Shown piece after piece: positions 17,206 to 26,585 of a DNA stretch of 64,000 bases. The notes beneath the pieces are model-generated. The model was not told where the DNA came from, made no database searches, and worked only from the letters and a program-made list of their open reading frames with translations. The DNA is from Halothiobacillus neapolitanus c2 (GTDB lineage: Bacteria > Pseudomonadota > Gammaproteobacteria > Halothiobacillales > Halothiobacillaceae): the NCBI RefSeq assembly GCF_000024765.1, contig NC_013422.1:2003501-2067500 (forward strand). Reading direction: 5' to 3'. Position 1 is the stretch's first letter; the number at the start of each line of letters is the position of its first letter. The position numbers were made by a program, and so were the translations under genes.

Positions 17206-18549
17206 TTACCGAGCCAGTGCGGCCGAGCGTTTCTCCTCGCGGATGATCTGATCGATCAGGGCTTTGACCTTTGGCGTATCCCAATCGATCGATGCATTTA
17301 CCGAATAAAGAATTCGTCCCCGATCATCTACCAAAAATGAACTCGGAAAGGCAAACACGCCCCATTGCGCTGCCACATCACCCTGTCGATCGATCAGAAC
17401 CGGGAAATGCACCGAGAACTGTTTCATAAAATGGCGGACGTGCGCTGTGGATTCTTTAAAATTAATGGATAAAACCCGCAACTTTCCTTCGGGATAGCTT
17501 TCCGCCAATCGATTCATTGAAGGGATTTCTTGAATGCAGTGCGGACACCAACTCGCCCAAAAATTGACCAAGGTGACCGCCGGTCGCGATTCGAGGGCAC
17601 CATGGACGAGCCGATGCACGTTGCCATTCAAATCAGGCAAGGCAAAGTTTTTGGCCTGTTGATTTGTCACGGGAATCAGGCCAAACCGCTGTTGAATCGG
17701 CTTATCCAAGGCATGATCAAGGGGCAACACCTTTGCCGAATGCGGCGCCTGCGCTAGTAACGTACTTGATTCGAGTAATTCATTGGGCAAGGCCTGCATA
17801 GCCTTGGCCTCCTCCGGTTTCATGAAATCGGGCAGGTTCTTAAGCGACGCATTTTGGGCCGTCTTCAAATGCAAAGGGAAATAATCCCGCACGTCGGGGA
17901 TGATACGGGCAAACGTCGGGCTGCCCGCCCCTTGCAAAGCATCCAGCAAACTACCCAGACGATTGCGGTTTACGCCCCGCTCCGGCTCCAGAATCATGAC
18001 GGGCATATTGGTTGCCGCCACAATGCCCAAAAAGCTGGGTGGTTCGCCCGCGACCGGCGTTCCGCGATACAGGTTGGGAAACAGCAAAACAGCGCCCGTT
18101 ATGGCATCCGGGTTCGTTGCCGATGCCTGCCAATCACGCAAGCCGCGCAGAATCGGTACGGCCATGCGGTCAAGGCCGACGACCGTTACGGGACGCCCGG
18201 TTTTGACACCCGCCGTCATCAGCGCAGCGACACCCTTGCCATTGAGCCCGCGTACAACCTCATTCGAGCGTTGCAAGAGCAATGAATCAAGCAGATCGAC
18301 CATCCAGACCGTCGCGCCACGGCGAGCCAAGGCATGAGCGATTGCTTCGGCACCCGTGGTTCGCCCGTATTGATTGGTGAACCAAAGAAACAGAGGACCT
18401 CGCTGGTGCTCGCCACCGACCACTTTGACATCCAACTCATTACCTTGGTCGCCGTACGGCAGAGTGAAATCTGCCCAAGCGCGCCCAAAGGCCATGCTCA
18501 GCAAAAGCAGCAATACAACCTGCATCCCAATCCGACGTTTGCTCAGCAT
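17206..18549 (-). CDS. Secreted fusion: alpha/beta-hydrolase-like domain plus TlpA/ResA-type thioredoxin domain
   Basis: The 447-residue protein has an N-terminal signal sequence (VVLLLLLSMAFGRAWA), so it should work outside the inner membrane. Residues about 28-230 look like an alpha/beta-hydrolase fold (strand-helix pattern, GLDRM at 125-129 where the nucleophile elbow should be), but Asp replaces the expected Ser. Residues about 298-440 are a TlpA/ResA-type thioredoxin domain with WCPHC at 334-338, the TLVNFWASWCPHC context and a later VFAFPSSFLV cis-Pro region. A thiol-disulfide role in cytochrome or envelope maturation is plausible. I do not recognise this exact domain pair. Confidence 0.75.
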   Translation of the reverse strand: MLSKRRIGMQVVLLLLLSMAFGRAWADFTLPYGDQGNELDVKVVGGEHQRGPLFLWFTNQYGRTTGAEAIAHALARRGATVWMVDLLDSLLLQRSNEVVRGLNGKGVAALMTAGVKTGRPVTVVGLDRMAVPILRGLRDWQASATNPDAITGAVLLFPNLYRGTPVAGEPPSFLGIVAATNMPVMILEPERGVNRNRLGSLLDALQGAGSPTFARIIPDVRDYFPLHLKTAQNASLKNLPDFMKPEEAKAMQALPNELLESSTLLAQAPHSAKVLPLDHALDKPIQQRFGLIPVTNQQAKNFALPDLNGNVHRLVHGALESRPAVTLVNFWASWCPHCIQEIPSMNRLAESYPEGKLRVLSINFKESTAHVRHFMKQFSVHFPVLIDRQGDVAAQWGVFAFPSSFLVDDRGRILYSVNASIDWDTPKVKALIDQIIREEKRSAALAR

Positions 18550-18759
18550 GAATTCACCTTAAAAAATTTCTATTTCTTGTTCATCGCTTTGAGGCGTCAA
18601 CGCATTCCAGCGCACATGCCAAGAATTATGAATACTCGCCTGACGGCCCAGTCAAAACCCAAAAAAAATACAAGCCACAGATCAACTGCAGGTCGATTAC
18701 AATGCACCACTGATCGCTCAGACGGAATAAATCATAACCATCTAATGATTATATAGACT

Positions 18760-19680
18760 ATGCCTAAAATTACCGCGCCTTTGCTCGAATCGAAACTCAG
18801 CCACCTCCCCCTGCTCCACCGCGGCAAGGTTCGCGATCTGTATGCCGTAGATACTGACCGACTGTTGATTGTTACAACTGATCGCATTTCTGCCTTTGAT
18901 GTCATCCTGCCTACGGCCATTCCAGACAAGGGACGTGTTTTGACCGCGATTTCCCACTTCTGGTTCGATCGCACCCGCACAATCGTGCCGAATCACCTGA
19001 CGGACGACCAATCGCTGACCGATATCATCCCCGATCGTGATGAGCGCGCCCTGCTGGAAGGTCGCAGCCTGATCGTGAAGCGACTCAAAGCATTGCCGAT
19101 CGAAGCCGTCGTGCGTGGCTATTTGATCGGCACCGGCTACAAGGATTACCTGGCCACCGGCGCGGTGTGCGGCATTGCTCTCCCGAAGGACCTGCCCTTG
19201 GCGGCCCGCCTGCCCGAACCGATTTTCACACCGGCGACGAAGGCGGCAGTGGGTGATCACGATGAAAACATCGACTTCGATACCACCGTCTCGCTACTGG
19301 GTCGCCCGCTGGCCGAACAGGTGCGTGATACCGCAATCAGGCTTTATCAGGAAGCGGCGAAATACGCATTGGAACGCGGCATCATCATTGCCGATACCAA
19401 ATTCGAATTCGGTCTGGATGATCAGGGCACGCTGCATCTGATCGACGAGGCACTGACCCCCGACTCATCCCGGTTTTGGCCGGTCGATCAATACAAGACA
19501 GGCATCAGCCCGCCGTCCTTCGACAAGCAATTCGTCCGCGATTGGCTGGAAACACTGGACTGGGACAAAAAAGCACCCGGCCCGACAATTCCAGATGATA
19601 TTGTCCAACAAACCCGATCCCGCTATCTCGAAGCCTATCGCTTGCTGACAGGGCATCATGATTTGGACCAACCCAGTTGA
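18760..19680 (+). CDS. purC: Phosphoribosylaminoimidazole-succinocarboxamide synthase
   Basis: PurC joins aspartate to CAIR in purine synthesis, using ATP. The 306-residue length is that of the longer, yeast-like and proteobacterial PurC form rather than the ~237-residue E. coli form. Visible motifs are [12 protein letters not shown] at the N-terminus, [31 protein letters not shown], and the late [15 protein letters not shown] and KQFVRDWL. It stands alone on the plus strand, 35 bases before bioD. The 210 bases upstream contain no recognisable purine riboswitch. Confidence 0.95.
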   Translation: MPKITAPLLESKLSHLPLLHRGKVRDLYAVDTDRLLIVTTDRISAFDVILPTAIPDKGRVLTAISHFWFDRTRTIVPNHLTDDQSLTDIIPDRDERALLEGRSLIVKRLKALPIEAVVRGYLIGTGYKDYLATGAVCGIALPKDLPLAARLPEPIFTPATKAAVGDHDENIDFDTTVSLLGRPLAEQVRDTAIRLYQEAAKYALERGIIIADTKFEFGLDDQGTLHLIDEALTPDSSRFWPVDQYKTGISPPSFDKQFVRDWLETLDWDKKAPGPTIPDDIVQQTRSRYLEAYRLLTGHHDLDQPS

Positions 19681-19715
19681 ACGCACAAGCGCTTAAATTG
19701 GCGTTTTGAAAACAG

Positions 19716-20480
19716 ATGAGTAACGCAGCCACACGGCCCGGGTTTGACCATCGAGGCGTGGTGATTCTGGCCACGGATACGGAAGTAGGCAAAACCTTTA
19801 TCGGCTGCGCCTTGGCGCAAGCGCTTCGACATGCCGGAATAGTCGCCAAGGTACGTAAGCCGGTTGAAACCGGTTGTGCCTCGGAAGACGGCCAACTCGT
19901 ACCGGCCGATGGGCGCTTGCTCTGGGCGGCGGCAGGTAAAATCGAGCCGCTGGATACTGTTTGCCCTTTGCGTTTTTCATTGCCCGTCGCTGCCCCCCAA
20001 GCGGCCAAGCACGCGGGCAACTCACTCATGTTTGACCGGGATATCGAGCCTATTCTCCAGCCAGTAACACACCCGGCTAACGATAACGTGGCTTCGGCCA
20101 AAAGCTTTTGGATTATCGAAAGCGCCGGTGGCGCGCTCTCGCCCTTAACCGATGATCATCTGAATGTGCAACTTGCTCTATTTACCAAGCTTCCTGTGAT
20201 TCTCGTTGCACCCGATCGGCTGGGCACCTTGAGCACCTTGTTCGCACATATTGAATCATTGGCGCAACGAGGAATCACCATTGCGGCGATTGCGCTCAAT
20301 CAACGGCCCAAACAACAGCACGCGGACAACATCGGCGCGTTAAACATCTGGCTGCCACGTCTTTTGAGCGCGTATCCACATAGCCCCCTCCCGGCCGTCC
20401 TTTCGATTGCCCAAGGTGCGGATCAACACGCGGTGGGTGTGCAACTGCTTAACGCAATAAACATTCAAATCAAGCCGTAA
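19716..20480 (+). CDS. bioD: Dethiobiotin synthetase BioD
   Basis: BioD closes the ureido ring of biotin with CO2 and ATP. The N-terminal P-loop VILATDTEVGKTF (Lys26, Thr27) and the substrate motif KPVETGC are intact, followed by VAAPQAAK and IESAGGALSPL, which match the family. The 254-residue length is somewhat above the common 220-230. It is on the plus strand behind purC and 31 bases from the convergent NTF2-like gene. bioC and bioH lie upstream within 6 kb on the other strand, so the pathway genes are close but not in one operon. Confidence 0.88.
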   Translation: MSNAATRPGFDHRGVVILATDTEVGKTFIGCALAQALRHAGIVAKVRKPVETGCASEDGQLVPADGRLLWAAAGKIEPLDTVCPLRFSLPVAAPQAAKHAGNSLMFDRDIEPILQPVTHPANDNVASAKSFWIIESAGGALSPLTDDHLNVQLALFTKLPVILVAPDRLGTLSTLFAHIESLAQRGITIAAIALNQRPKQQHADNIGALNIWLPRLLSAYPHSPLPAVLSIAQGADQHAVGVQLLNAINIQIKP

Positions 20481-20511
20481 CGCGCGTCCAAGCAGCCAAG
20501 AAAAGATAGGT

Positions 20512-20946
20512 TCACGCGGATAACCGACCACGCACCCAGCGCAGCAAGGCACCAAGCACGGGTACTTGGCTGTATAACTGCTCCGCCGGATCCCAATAAT
20601 CGACATGGTCCACCACCAAGCCCTCATCATCGAACATCACGCGGCTCACGCCGACCAGCCTCAAATCACTCGGCGCACCGCATAAAAAGCGCCAATAAAA
20701 AAACACCACGCGCGCATCCGGCACTAAGGCCATTTCATCGACGACAAACCGCAAATTCGGGCAGTTCTTGTAGCCATGCGCGAACACACGCACGATGGCC
20801 TCGCGCCCCGTCACATCGTTGAAAGGATCTTTGAAGTGGGCATCTGGCGTGAACGCTTCGGATAGGACTTCAAGCTGATCGGCTTGCAGGCTCTCTATTA
20901 CTTTACGAAAACGATTGGCGGCTTCGGCGATGGGTACGGGCGTCAT
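20512..20946 (-). CDS. NTF2-like (SnoaL-type) protein of the lipid-modification cluster
   Basis: The 144-residue protein has the NTF2-like cone fold pattern: an N-terminal helix (ANRFRKVIESLQ), DAHFKDPFNDVTGREAIVRVF, then beta strands LRFVVDEMALVPDARVVFFYWRF and a last strand ending HVDYWDP. Such small proteins often bind hydrophobic substrates. It overlaps the SDR gene by four bases and is read after it. In other proteobacteria this family travels with SDR, FAD oxidase, DUF1365 and Cfa genes, as here. No catalytic activity can be assigned. Confidence 0.8.
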   Translation of the reverse strand: MTPVPIAEAANRFRKVIESLQADQLEVLSEAFTPDAHFKDPFNDVTGREAIVRVFAHGYKNCPNLRFVVDEMALVPDARVVFFYWRFLCGAPSDLRLVGVSRVMFDDEGLVVDHVDYWDPAEQLYSQVPVLGALLRWVRGRLSA

Positions 20947-21713
20947 TTTTTCAACATCCTGCGTGTCAGCGCAAAAAAGAGGCGATAGGGCAAGATGCGG
21001 ATTAGTTTCATCACCAAACCAAAACCGGTGGGAACTAACAGCTCAAAACCCGAACGATTCAATTTGCGAATAATCAGGCGCGCGGCCTCTTCTGGCTCGA
21101 TGATACCGGGCATCTCGAAATCGTTTTTTTCGGTGAGCGGCGTGCGCACAAACCCGGGGTTAATCACGCGAAGGGCAACACCGCGCTGGGCAAATTCCGG
21201 CGCAAGCGACTCGGCCATATTGATCAAAGCAGCCTTAGTTGCGCCATAAGGCGCTGCATTGGGCAACCCGCGAAACCCGGCGACGCTCGCCGTAATGATG
21301 ATCTCGCCGGCACCTTGAGCCAAAAAATGGCCGCGCACCGCGTCGATACCGTGAATCACGCCCATGAAGTTGATGCGCATCAAGCGTTCAAACAAGGCCG
21401 GATCGAAATCATCAAGGCTCATGGGCGCGTAGTCGGCTGCGTTCAAGATGACGCGATCAAGCTGCCCCCAATGCGCCAAGATTGCTGATAAACCGTCTTT
21501 GAGTGTTGATGGCTCGGTCACATCAACCAGAACACACTGAATGGTTTCTGGGAAACGCTCCGCAAGTGTTTGGAGCGCTTCGATTCGTCGCGCCGACACC
21601 ACCACACAAAAGCCCTGTTGAAGTAACCCTTCCGCCAGGGCGAGGCCAATGCCGCTGCTTCCACCAACAATCCAGATAACTTGCTTTTGGCCTATATTAT
21701 TTGCAGCTTTCAT
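20943..21713 (-). CDS. Short-chain dehydrogenase/reductase of the lipid-modification cluster
   Basis: This 256-residue SDR has the classical cofactor motif GGSSGIGLALAE near the N-terminus, NAADYAPM (an NNAG variant), Ser in ITASVAGFRG, and the YGATK Tyr-Lys pair of the active site. The C-terminal 30 residues are basic and hydrophobic (KLIRILPYRLFFALTRRMLKK), suggesting membrane contact. It begins the minus-strand arm of the divergent cluster, 204 bases from the FAD oxidase gene. The substrate is unknown; a lipid-derived carbonyl compound is an inference from the neighbours. Confidence 0.85.
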   Translation of the reverse strand: MKAANNIGQKQVIWIVGGSSGIGLALAEGLLQQGFCVVVSARRIEALQTLAERFPETIQCVLVDVTEPSTLKDGLSAILAHWGQLDRVILNAADYAPMSLDDFDPALFERLMRINFMGVIHGIDAVRGHFLAQGAGEIIITASVAGFRGLPNAAPYGATKAALINMAESLAPEFAQRGVALRVINPGFVRTPLTEKNDFEMPGIIEPEEAARLIIRKLNRSGFELLVPTGFGLVMKLIRILPYRLFFALTRRMLKK

Positions 21714-21796
21714 GCACCCCCCAAGACAAAACGATTAAACACACCGGCATAGCAACCCGCAGCTTATTGAGCACAGAAATTAAAAATACTCTAAAA

Positions 21797-21837
21797 TTGG
21801 CTAAAAAGTTGTACACAATCTATACATTAATGGCACA
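21797..21837 (+). promoter_or_regulatory. Candidate promoter with 11-bp-phased LitR/CarH-like operator
   Basis: Three half-sites on the plus strand, TGTACA (21810), TATACA (21821) and GGCACA (21832), are spaced exactly 11 bases apart and share a central ACA. This is the layout known for MerR-family, B12-dependent photoreceptor operators (CarH/LitR). A -35 candidate TTGGCT (21797-21802) and -10 candidate TATACA (21821-21826) with 18 bases between them overlap the array. It sits between the two arms of the lipid cluster and could control both. The regulator gene is not in the window. Confidence 0.5.
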
Positions 21838-21917
21838 TGCATCCAAACACAATGATGCTGCGTATAAGTTTTACAGGCCGATTAACCCCCTTTTGAATCA
21901 CTCATCCAAAGAATCCA

Positions 21918-23219
21918 ATGAATCCAGAAGAAAAGAACACCGCTCAATCAGCCCTGAACATCGCCGTGATTGGTTCCGGCATTTCTGGAATCGCAGCGGC
22001 TTGGTTGTTGAGCGAGAAACATCGGGTTCATCTGTTTGAGAAAAACGATTACATCGGCGGCCATACCCATACACACGCGATGGACGATCACGGTCAAACG
22101 GTCAACGTCGATACCGGTTTTATCGTATTCAATCGGCCCAATTACCCGCATTTAACCGGCATGCTCAAGCACTTCAATTTGCCCACGCAACCAACCGAAA
22201 TGTCTTTTGGCGTGAGCTTGGATCAGGGGCGGCTTGAATATGGCGGGAACAATTTAGCCACGCTGTTCGCGCAGAAAACCAATTTACTGCGTCCACGATT
22301 CCTGCGCATGGTGCAAGACATCCTACGCTTTAATCGAGAAGGTAAGTCGGCTTTGCACGATGCCGGTTTTACCAATGCAGAATCTCTCAATGACTTTCTC
22401 GACCGACACCGTTTTGGCGAAGGGATGCGAGATGATTATTTACTGCCGATGGCGGCGGCCATTTGGTCCTGCCCAACGGAAATCATGCTCAAATTTCCTG
22501 CCCGCAGTTTCTTGCAGTTTTTTGAAAATCACGGCTTGATGAACGTGAACGAACGACCGCAATGGGAGACGATTTGTGGCGGATCGCGTCGATACATTGA
22601 AGCGATTGCGGCAGAAAATCGATTCACCATTCATGCCAATAAAGCCATTGATCACGTTCGTCGGACCGAAAATGGCGTTTATCTTGCCGATGTTGACGAG
22701 CATTTCGATGCCTGCGTGTTTGCAGGCCATGCAGACCAAACATTGGCATCACTGACGGACGCGGACCCTCAGGAACACAAGATTCTGAGCGCATTCAAAT
22801 TTCAGGAAAATCAAGCCTACCTGCATCACGACATTTCATTAATGCCCAAGCGTCGCGCGGTTTGGTCAAGCTGGAATTACTTGGGGCAAAAAAACGAATC
22901 CTCCGGTCGCGCTGTTGCCGTTACCTATTGGATGAACCATTTACAGCAGCTTCAAACGGATACCGACTGGCTGGTAACACTCAACCCGTTTGCGCCACCA
23001 AAACCTGAATTGACCCGCAAGAAAATCACCTACCACCATCCGGTATTCGATGACAAAACGGCCGTTGCCCAGCAAGAATTGAGCAGCATTCAAGGCCATA
23101 GGCATTGCTATTACGCCGGTGCTTGGACCGGTTATGGTTTTCATGAAGATGGTTTGCGATCCGCCGTGAATGTGGCGGCCGCATTTGGCATCACGCCTCC
23201 CTGGCAGACCGGCAAATGA
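21918..23219 (+). CDS. FAD-dependent amine-oxidase-family protein of the lipid-modification cluster
   Basis: The 433-residue protein begins with the dinucleotide-binding motif IAVIGSGISGIAAAWLL and the following Glu (VHLFEKN), then GGHTHTH and VDTGFIVFNRPNYP, as in the NAD(P)-binding flavoproteins annotated as amine oxidases or fatty-acid desaturases. The C-terminus has the second FAD motif YYAGAWTGYGFHEDGLRSA. Related proteins next to Cfa-type enzymes have been linked to furan or other unusual fatty acid synthesis. It begins the plus-strand operon; its stop overlaps the DUF1365 start by four bases. Confidence 0.85.
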   Translation: MNPEEKNTAQSALNIAVIGSGISGIAAAWLLSEKHRVHLFEKNDYIGGHTHTHAMDDHGQTVNVDTGFIVFNRPNYPHLTGMLKHFNLPTQPTEMSFGVSLDQGRLEYGGNNLATLFAQKTNLLRPRFLRMVQDILRFNREGKSALHDAGFTNAESLNDFLDRHRFGEGMRDDYLLPMAAAIWSCPTEIMLKFPARSFLQFFENHGLMNVNERPQWETICGGSRRYIEAIAAENRFTIHANKAIDHVRRTENGVYLADVDEHFDACVFAGHADQTLASLTDADPQEHKILSAFKFQENQAYLHHDISLMPKRRAVWSSWNYLGQKNESSGRAVAVTYWMNHLQQLQTDTDWLVTLNPFAPPKPELTRKKITYHHPVFDDKTAVAQQELSSIQGHRHCYYAGAWTGYGFHEDGLRSAVNVAAAFGITPPWQTGK

Positions 23220-24010
23220 GCGCCAGTACGCTCTTCATCGGCAAAGTCATGCACCAGCGGATGCGTGGCCCGGCCTATCGCTTTGAGTATCGCGTATTCA
23301 GCTTGCTGGTCGATTTGGACGACTATGAGCAAAATTTCCCCGCCCTGCGCTGGTTGTCGGCCAACCGATTCAATCTATTTTCAGTTCATGCGCGGGATTT
23401 AGGGCCACGTAAAAAAAACGCATCGCTGCGCGAATGGATCAACCAAGCCTGTGCCGATCAAGGTTTTGATATTTCACAAGGTCGCGTGCTCATCAATACC
23501 TACCCCCGCGTGCTTGGCTACCAGTTCAACCCGCTCAATGTTTGGTATTGCTTTGATCAAGCGCAGCAACTGGTGGCGATTGATTGCGAAGTGAGCAATA
23601 CCTTCGGCGAATTTCATCATTATTTGCTGCACGATCATGGCAACCCATTGGAACTGCCGTTCCAAGCCAGCGCAGACAAGGTTTTTCACGTATCGCCCTT
23701 TCTTGATATGGCAATGCGCTATCACTTTAAATTCAACCAACCCGCCGAACGGCTGAGTGTTTCAATTCGAGAAAATGCACTCACCGAAACCGGTGAAGAA
23801 CTGACGCTGGTCGCAACGCATCAAGCGCATCGTCAACCATTGAGCGACAGGCGGTTATGGCTTGAAGCATTAAGAATCCCCTTACTCACGTTCAAAGTCA
23901 TCGGCCTGATTCATTGGCACGCTTTGAAAATATGGCTCAAAGGCGGCGTGTTCCATAAATCGCCGCCCAAACCTTCTTCGGAGATCAGCTCATGCCCCAA
24001 ATCCAAATAA
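23216..24010 (+). CDS. DUF1365 family protein
   Basis: DUF1365 proteins regularly accompany FAD oxidase and cyclopropane-fatty-acid-synthase-type genes. The 264-residue sequence has the typical start VMHQRMRGPAYRFEYRVF, the conserved TYPRVLGYQFNPLNVWYC and EVSNTFGE, and then DKVFHVSPFL with YHFKF behind it. No enzyme activity has been firmly assigned to the family. The ATGA overlap upstream and the 19-base overlap with the next gene show tight coupling in the operon. The short C-terminal membrane-proximal part is basic. Confidence 0.88.
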   Translation: MSASTLFIGKVMHQRMRGPAYRFEYRVFSLLVDLDDYEQNFPALRWLSANRFNLFSVHARDLGPRKKNASLREWINQACADQGFDISQGRVLINTYPRVLGYQFNPLNVWYCFDQAQQLVAIDCEVSNTFGEFHHYLLHDHGNPLELPFQASADKVFHVSPFLDMAMRYHFKFNQPAERLSVSIRENALTETGEELTLVATHQAHRQPLSDRRLWLEALRIPLLTFKVIGLIHWHALKIWLKGGVFHKSPPKPSSEISSCPKSK

Positions 24011-25266
24011 AAGCGATGAAGAACAACGATCTTGATCTACCGCTCTCCGCTCGATGGGTACACTCTTTGCTGGGTGGGATACGCATCGGGCAGATCCGCG
24101 TACTCACCGATGAAGGCCATGAACACACGTTTGCAGGTCAATCGCATCCCGAACTTAAAGTCGAGTGGCGCTTGCACCATCCCGCCCGGCTGCTGTCGCG
24201 CTTGGCGCGGCTGGGCGACATTGGCATCGCCGAAGCATACATCCATGGCGATTTTTCCACCGACAACCTGACACGTTTGTTGGAAATCGGCGCACGCAAT
24301 ATGGATGTGATGGCGGATGACTTGCGTGCCGGGTTCTGGGCTCGGTTGATTCACCGCTTGCAACATGCGCTGAGAAGCAATCACAAGCGGGGCAGTCGGC
24401 GCAATATTTCCGCTCATTATGATTTGGGAAACGAGTTTTATCGTCTGTGGCTGGATCCCAGCATGACCTACTCATCCGCCCTGTTCAGCCGTCCCGATGA
24501 ACCGATGGCCGAAGCGCAAGCACGGAAATACCAACGTTTGATTGATGCGCTTGAAGCGAAACCCGATGATCACATCCTTGAAATAGGCTGTGGCTGGGGT
24601 GGTTTTGCCGAACAAGCGACACAACAAGGTATTCACGTATCCGGCATTACCCTGTCGACTGAGCAACAGGCGTTTTCCATTGAGCGAATGGCACGAGCGA
24701 AGGTGCCCGCTCAGGCCAAATTTTTCTTAACGGATTACCGTGATCAAACCGGCACGTTCGATCACATCGTATCCGTCGAGATGTTCGAGGCCGTCGGCGA
24801 ACGCTACTGGCCGACATATTTTCAGACCATCTACGATCGGCTTAAGCCGGGGGGACGCGCAGCTATCCAGGTCATCACAATTTCAGAGAAGGCCTTCGAA
24901 TCCTATCGGCGCGAGCCGGATTTCATCCAGTTGTACATATTTCCCGGCGGCATGTTGCCCACCATCGAGCTATTTACCCAAGGCGCCAAGCATGCAGGAC
25001 TGGAAGTAAAAGATACCTTCCTTTTCGGCAAAGATTACGCCCGCACCTTGAGTCTCTGGGCAGAATCGTTCAATCAACACACCGAAGCGCTGGACGCGCT
25101 GGGCTTCGATGAGCGTTTTCGCAAAACATGGCAGTACTACCTTGCCTATTGTGAAGCCGGTTTCTTGGCAGAACACATCAACGTGGCGCAAGTTCTGCTC
25201 GAAAAGCCGAAAAACGCCACAGTCAGATCACAAGCTGCGGCCACAGAATCTAAGGATATGGCGTGA
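23992..25266 (+). CDS. Cyclopropane-fatty-acyl-phospholipid synthase family methyltransferase
   Basis: The 424-residue protein is a Cfa-type SAM methyltransferase acting on unsaturated acyl chains in phospholipids. The SAM motif LEIGCGWGGFAEQA is preceded by HYDLGNEFYRLWLDPSMTYS and followed by VSVEMFEAVGERYW, all strongly Cfa-like. A late region with YIFPGGMLPT and a Tyr-rich helix matches the catalytic domain. The ATG at 23992 has GGAG eight bases before it. In this gene context the product may be a methylated furan-type precursor (UfaM-like) rather than a cyclopropane; sequence alone does not decide. Confidence 0.88.
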   Translation: MPQIQIKAMKNNDLDLPLSARWVHSLLGGIRIGQIRVLTDEGHEHTFAGQSHPELKVEWRLHHPARLLSRLARLGDIGIAEAYIHGDFSTDNLTRLLEIGARNMDVMADDLRAGFWARLIHRLQHALRSNHKRGSRRNISAHYDLGNEFYRLWLDPSMTYSSALFSRPDEPMAEAQARKYQRLIDALEAKPDDHILEIGCGWGGFAEQATQQGIHVSGITLSTEQQAFSIERMARAKVPAQAKFFLTDYRDQTGTFDHIVSVEMFEAVGERYWPTYFQTIYDRLKPGGRAAIQVITISEKAFESYRREPDFIQLYIFPGGMLPTIELFTQGAKHAGLEVKDTFLFGKDYARTLSLWAESFNQHTEALDALGFDERFRKTWQYYLAYCEAGFLAEHINVAQVLLEKPKNATVRSQAAATESKDMA

Positions 25267-26585
25267 ACCCAAACGCCAATTTATCCCTCGGGCAAGTGCT
25301 CGCTTACGGCGCAACCGGATTGCCATTAGCCATTATGGGTATCCCCTTATATGTGTACCTGCCCCCGTTCTACGCACAGCAATTAGGGCTGGGGCTGGGC
25401 GCCGTGGGCTTGGCCTTGATGATCAGCCGTTTGTGGGATGTGATCCTCGACCCGATTGTCGGTTTTTACGCCGATCTGATTCCAGGCCGCCATCGCAGAA
25501 AAACGTTGATGCTCATCGGGCTACCGCTGTTTCTACTCGCAACGTATTTCTTGCTCAATCCGCCGCCTCAAGTGGGCATCGCTTATCTTTACTTATGGGC
25601 GATGCTGGGGTTTCTGGCCTGGACGCTGATTACGATCCCGTACACCAGTTTTGGCGCCGAGGCCGACCCCACGCCCCAAGGCCGCACCCGTCTGTCCGCA
25701 TCACGCGAGGGCTTTGGTTTGATCGGCGTGATATTGGCCGCCAGCCTGCCGGTGTTCCTGACGTCACACACCTCAGGTGAGACTCAAGCGGCGAATGGTG
25801 ACCTGCTCAGTGTCGTATTTTGGTTGATGGCCATCTTGCTGCCCATCGGGTTGGTGCTGTTGTTTGTAGCCGTGCCCGAAAAACCCGCCACGCGCCGCCC
25901 CATCAAATTGAGCGCTGGCTGGCCCTTGCTGCGCGACAACCGTCAGCTTCGCGGCACCTTGGTCGGTTTTTTCCTTAACAATTTGGCCAATGGCATTCCG
26001 GCAGCGTTATTCATTCTGTTCATCAATGATCGACTGGCCGCGCCGCAGGCTTTAGGTCCATTACTGCTTTTGTATTTCGGCGCGGGTATCGTGGCTCTAC
26101 CCTTCTGGACCTGGGTTGCGCACCGATACGGCAAACGTTCGGCGTGGGGATTCTCGATCACGCTCGCGGGATTCAGTTTTCTAGCCGTGCCTTTTTTGCA
26201 TTCAGGCGATGTAACGGCTTTTGCAATGGTCTGCTTGATTTCCGGTTTTAGCTTGGGGGCGGATATGGCTTTACCCGCCTCTATCCAGGGCGATTTGGCC
26301 GGTGCTGATGCGGACGCCGGTGGCGGGGATCGCGCGGGCTTGTTTTTCGGTTTGTTTGGTCTCGTGACCAAGCTGGCACTGGCCATTGCCGTGGGTTTGG
26401 GTTACGGCTTGTTGAGCTTGGCGGGTTATCAATCGGGCGACAGCCATACCGATGCGCTCGCCTGGGTTTATGGCGGCCTGCCGGTTTTGTTCAAACTGGC
26501 CGCAGCACTGATTGTGTTTCGCTATCTTCACGACACGGAATCACTGGTTATTTCTTCCACTAAAATCAAAGAGGTTTCACCATGA
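25263..26585 (+). CDS. MFS transporter of the GPH (melibiose) type
   Basis: The 440-residue protein has about twelve membrane helices and the GPH-family features GLALMISRLWDVILDPIVGFYADL and PGRHRRKTLML after the second helix. GPH carriers are cation-coupled sugar symporters, but relatives in lipid clusters are unassigned. The start is GTG and overlaps the previous stop by four bases; its own stop overlaps the next start by four bases. Its place in the operon suggests transport or flipping of a lipid-linked or lipid-derived compound, which is inference only. Confidence 0.82.
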   Translation: MNPNANLSLGQVLAYGATGLPLAIMGIPLYVYLPPFYAQQLGLGLGAVGLALMISRLWDVILDPIVGFYADLIPGRHRRKTLMLIGLPLFLLATYFLLNPPPQVGIAYLYLWAMLGFLAWTLITIPYTSFGAEADPTPQGRTRLSASREGFGLIGVILAASLPVFLTSHTSGETQAANGDLLSVVFWLMAILLPIGLVLLFVAVPEKPATRRPIKLSAGWPLLRDNRQLRGTLVGFFLNNLANGIPAALFILFINDRLAAPQALGPLLLLYFGAGIVALPFWTWVAHRYGKRSAWGFSITLAGFSFLAVPFLHSGDVTAFAMVCLISGFSLGADMALPASIQGDLAGADADAGGGDRAGLFFGLFGLVTKLALAIAVGLGYGLLSLAGYQSGDSHTDALAWVYGGLPVLFKLAAALIVFRYLHDTESLVISSTKIKEVSP

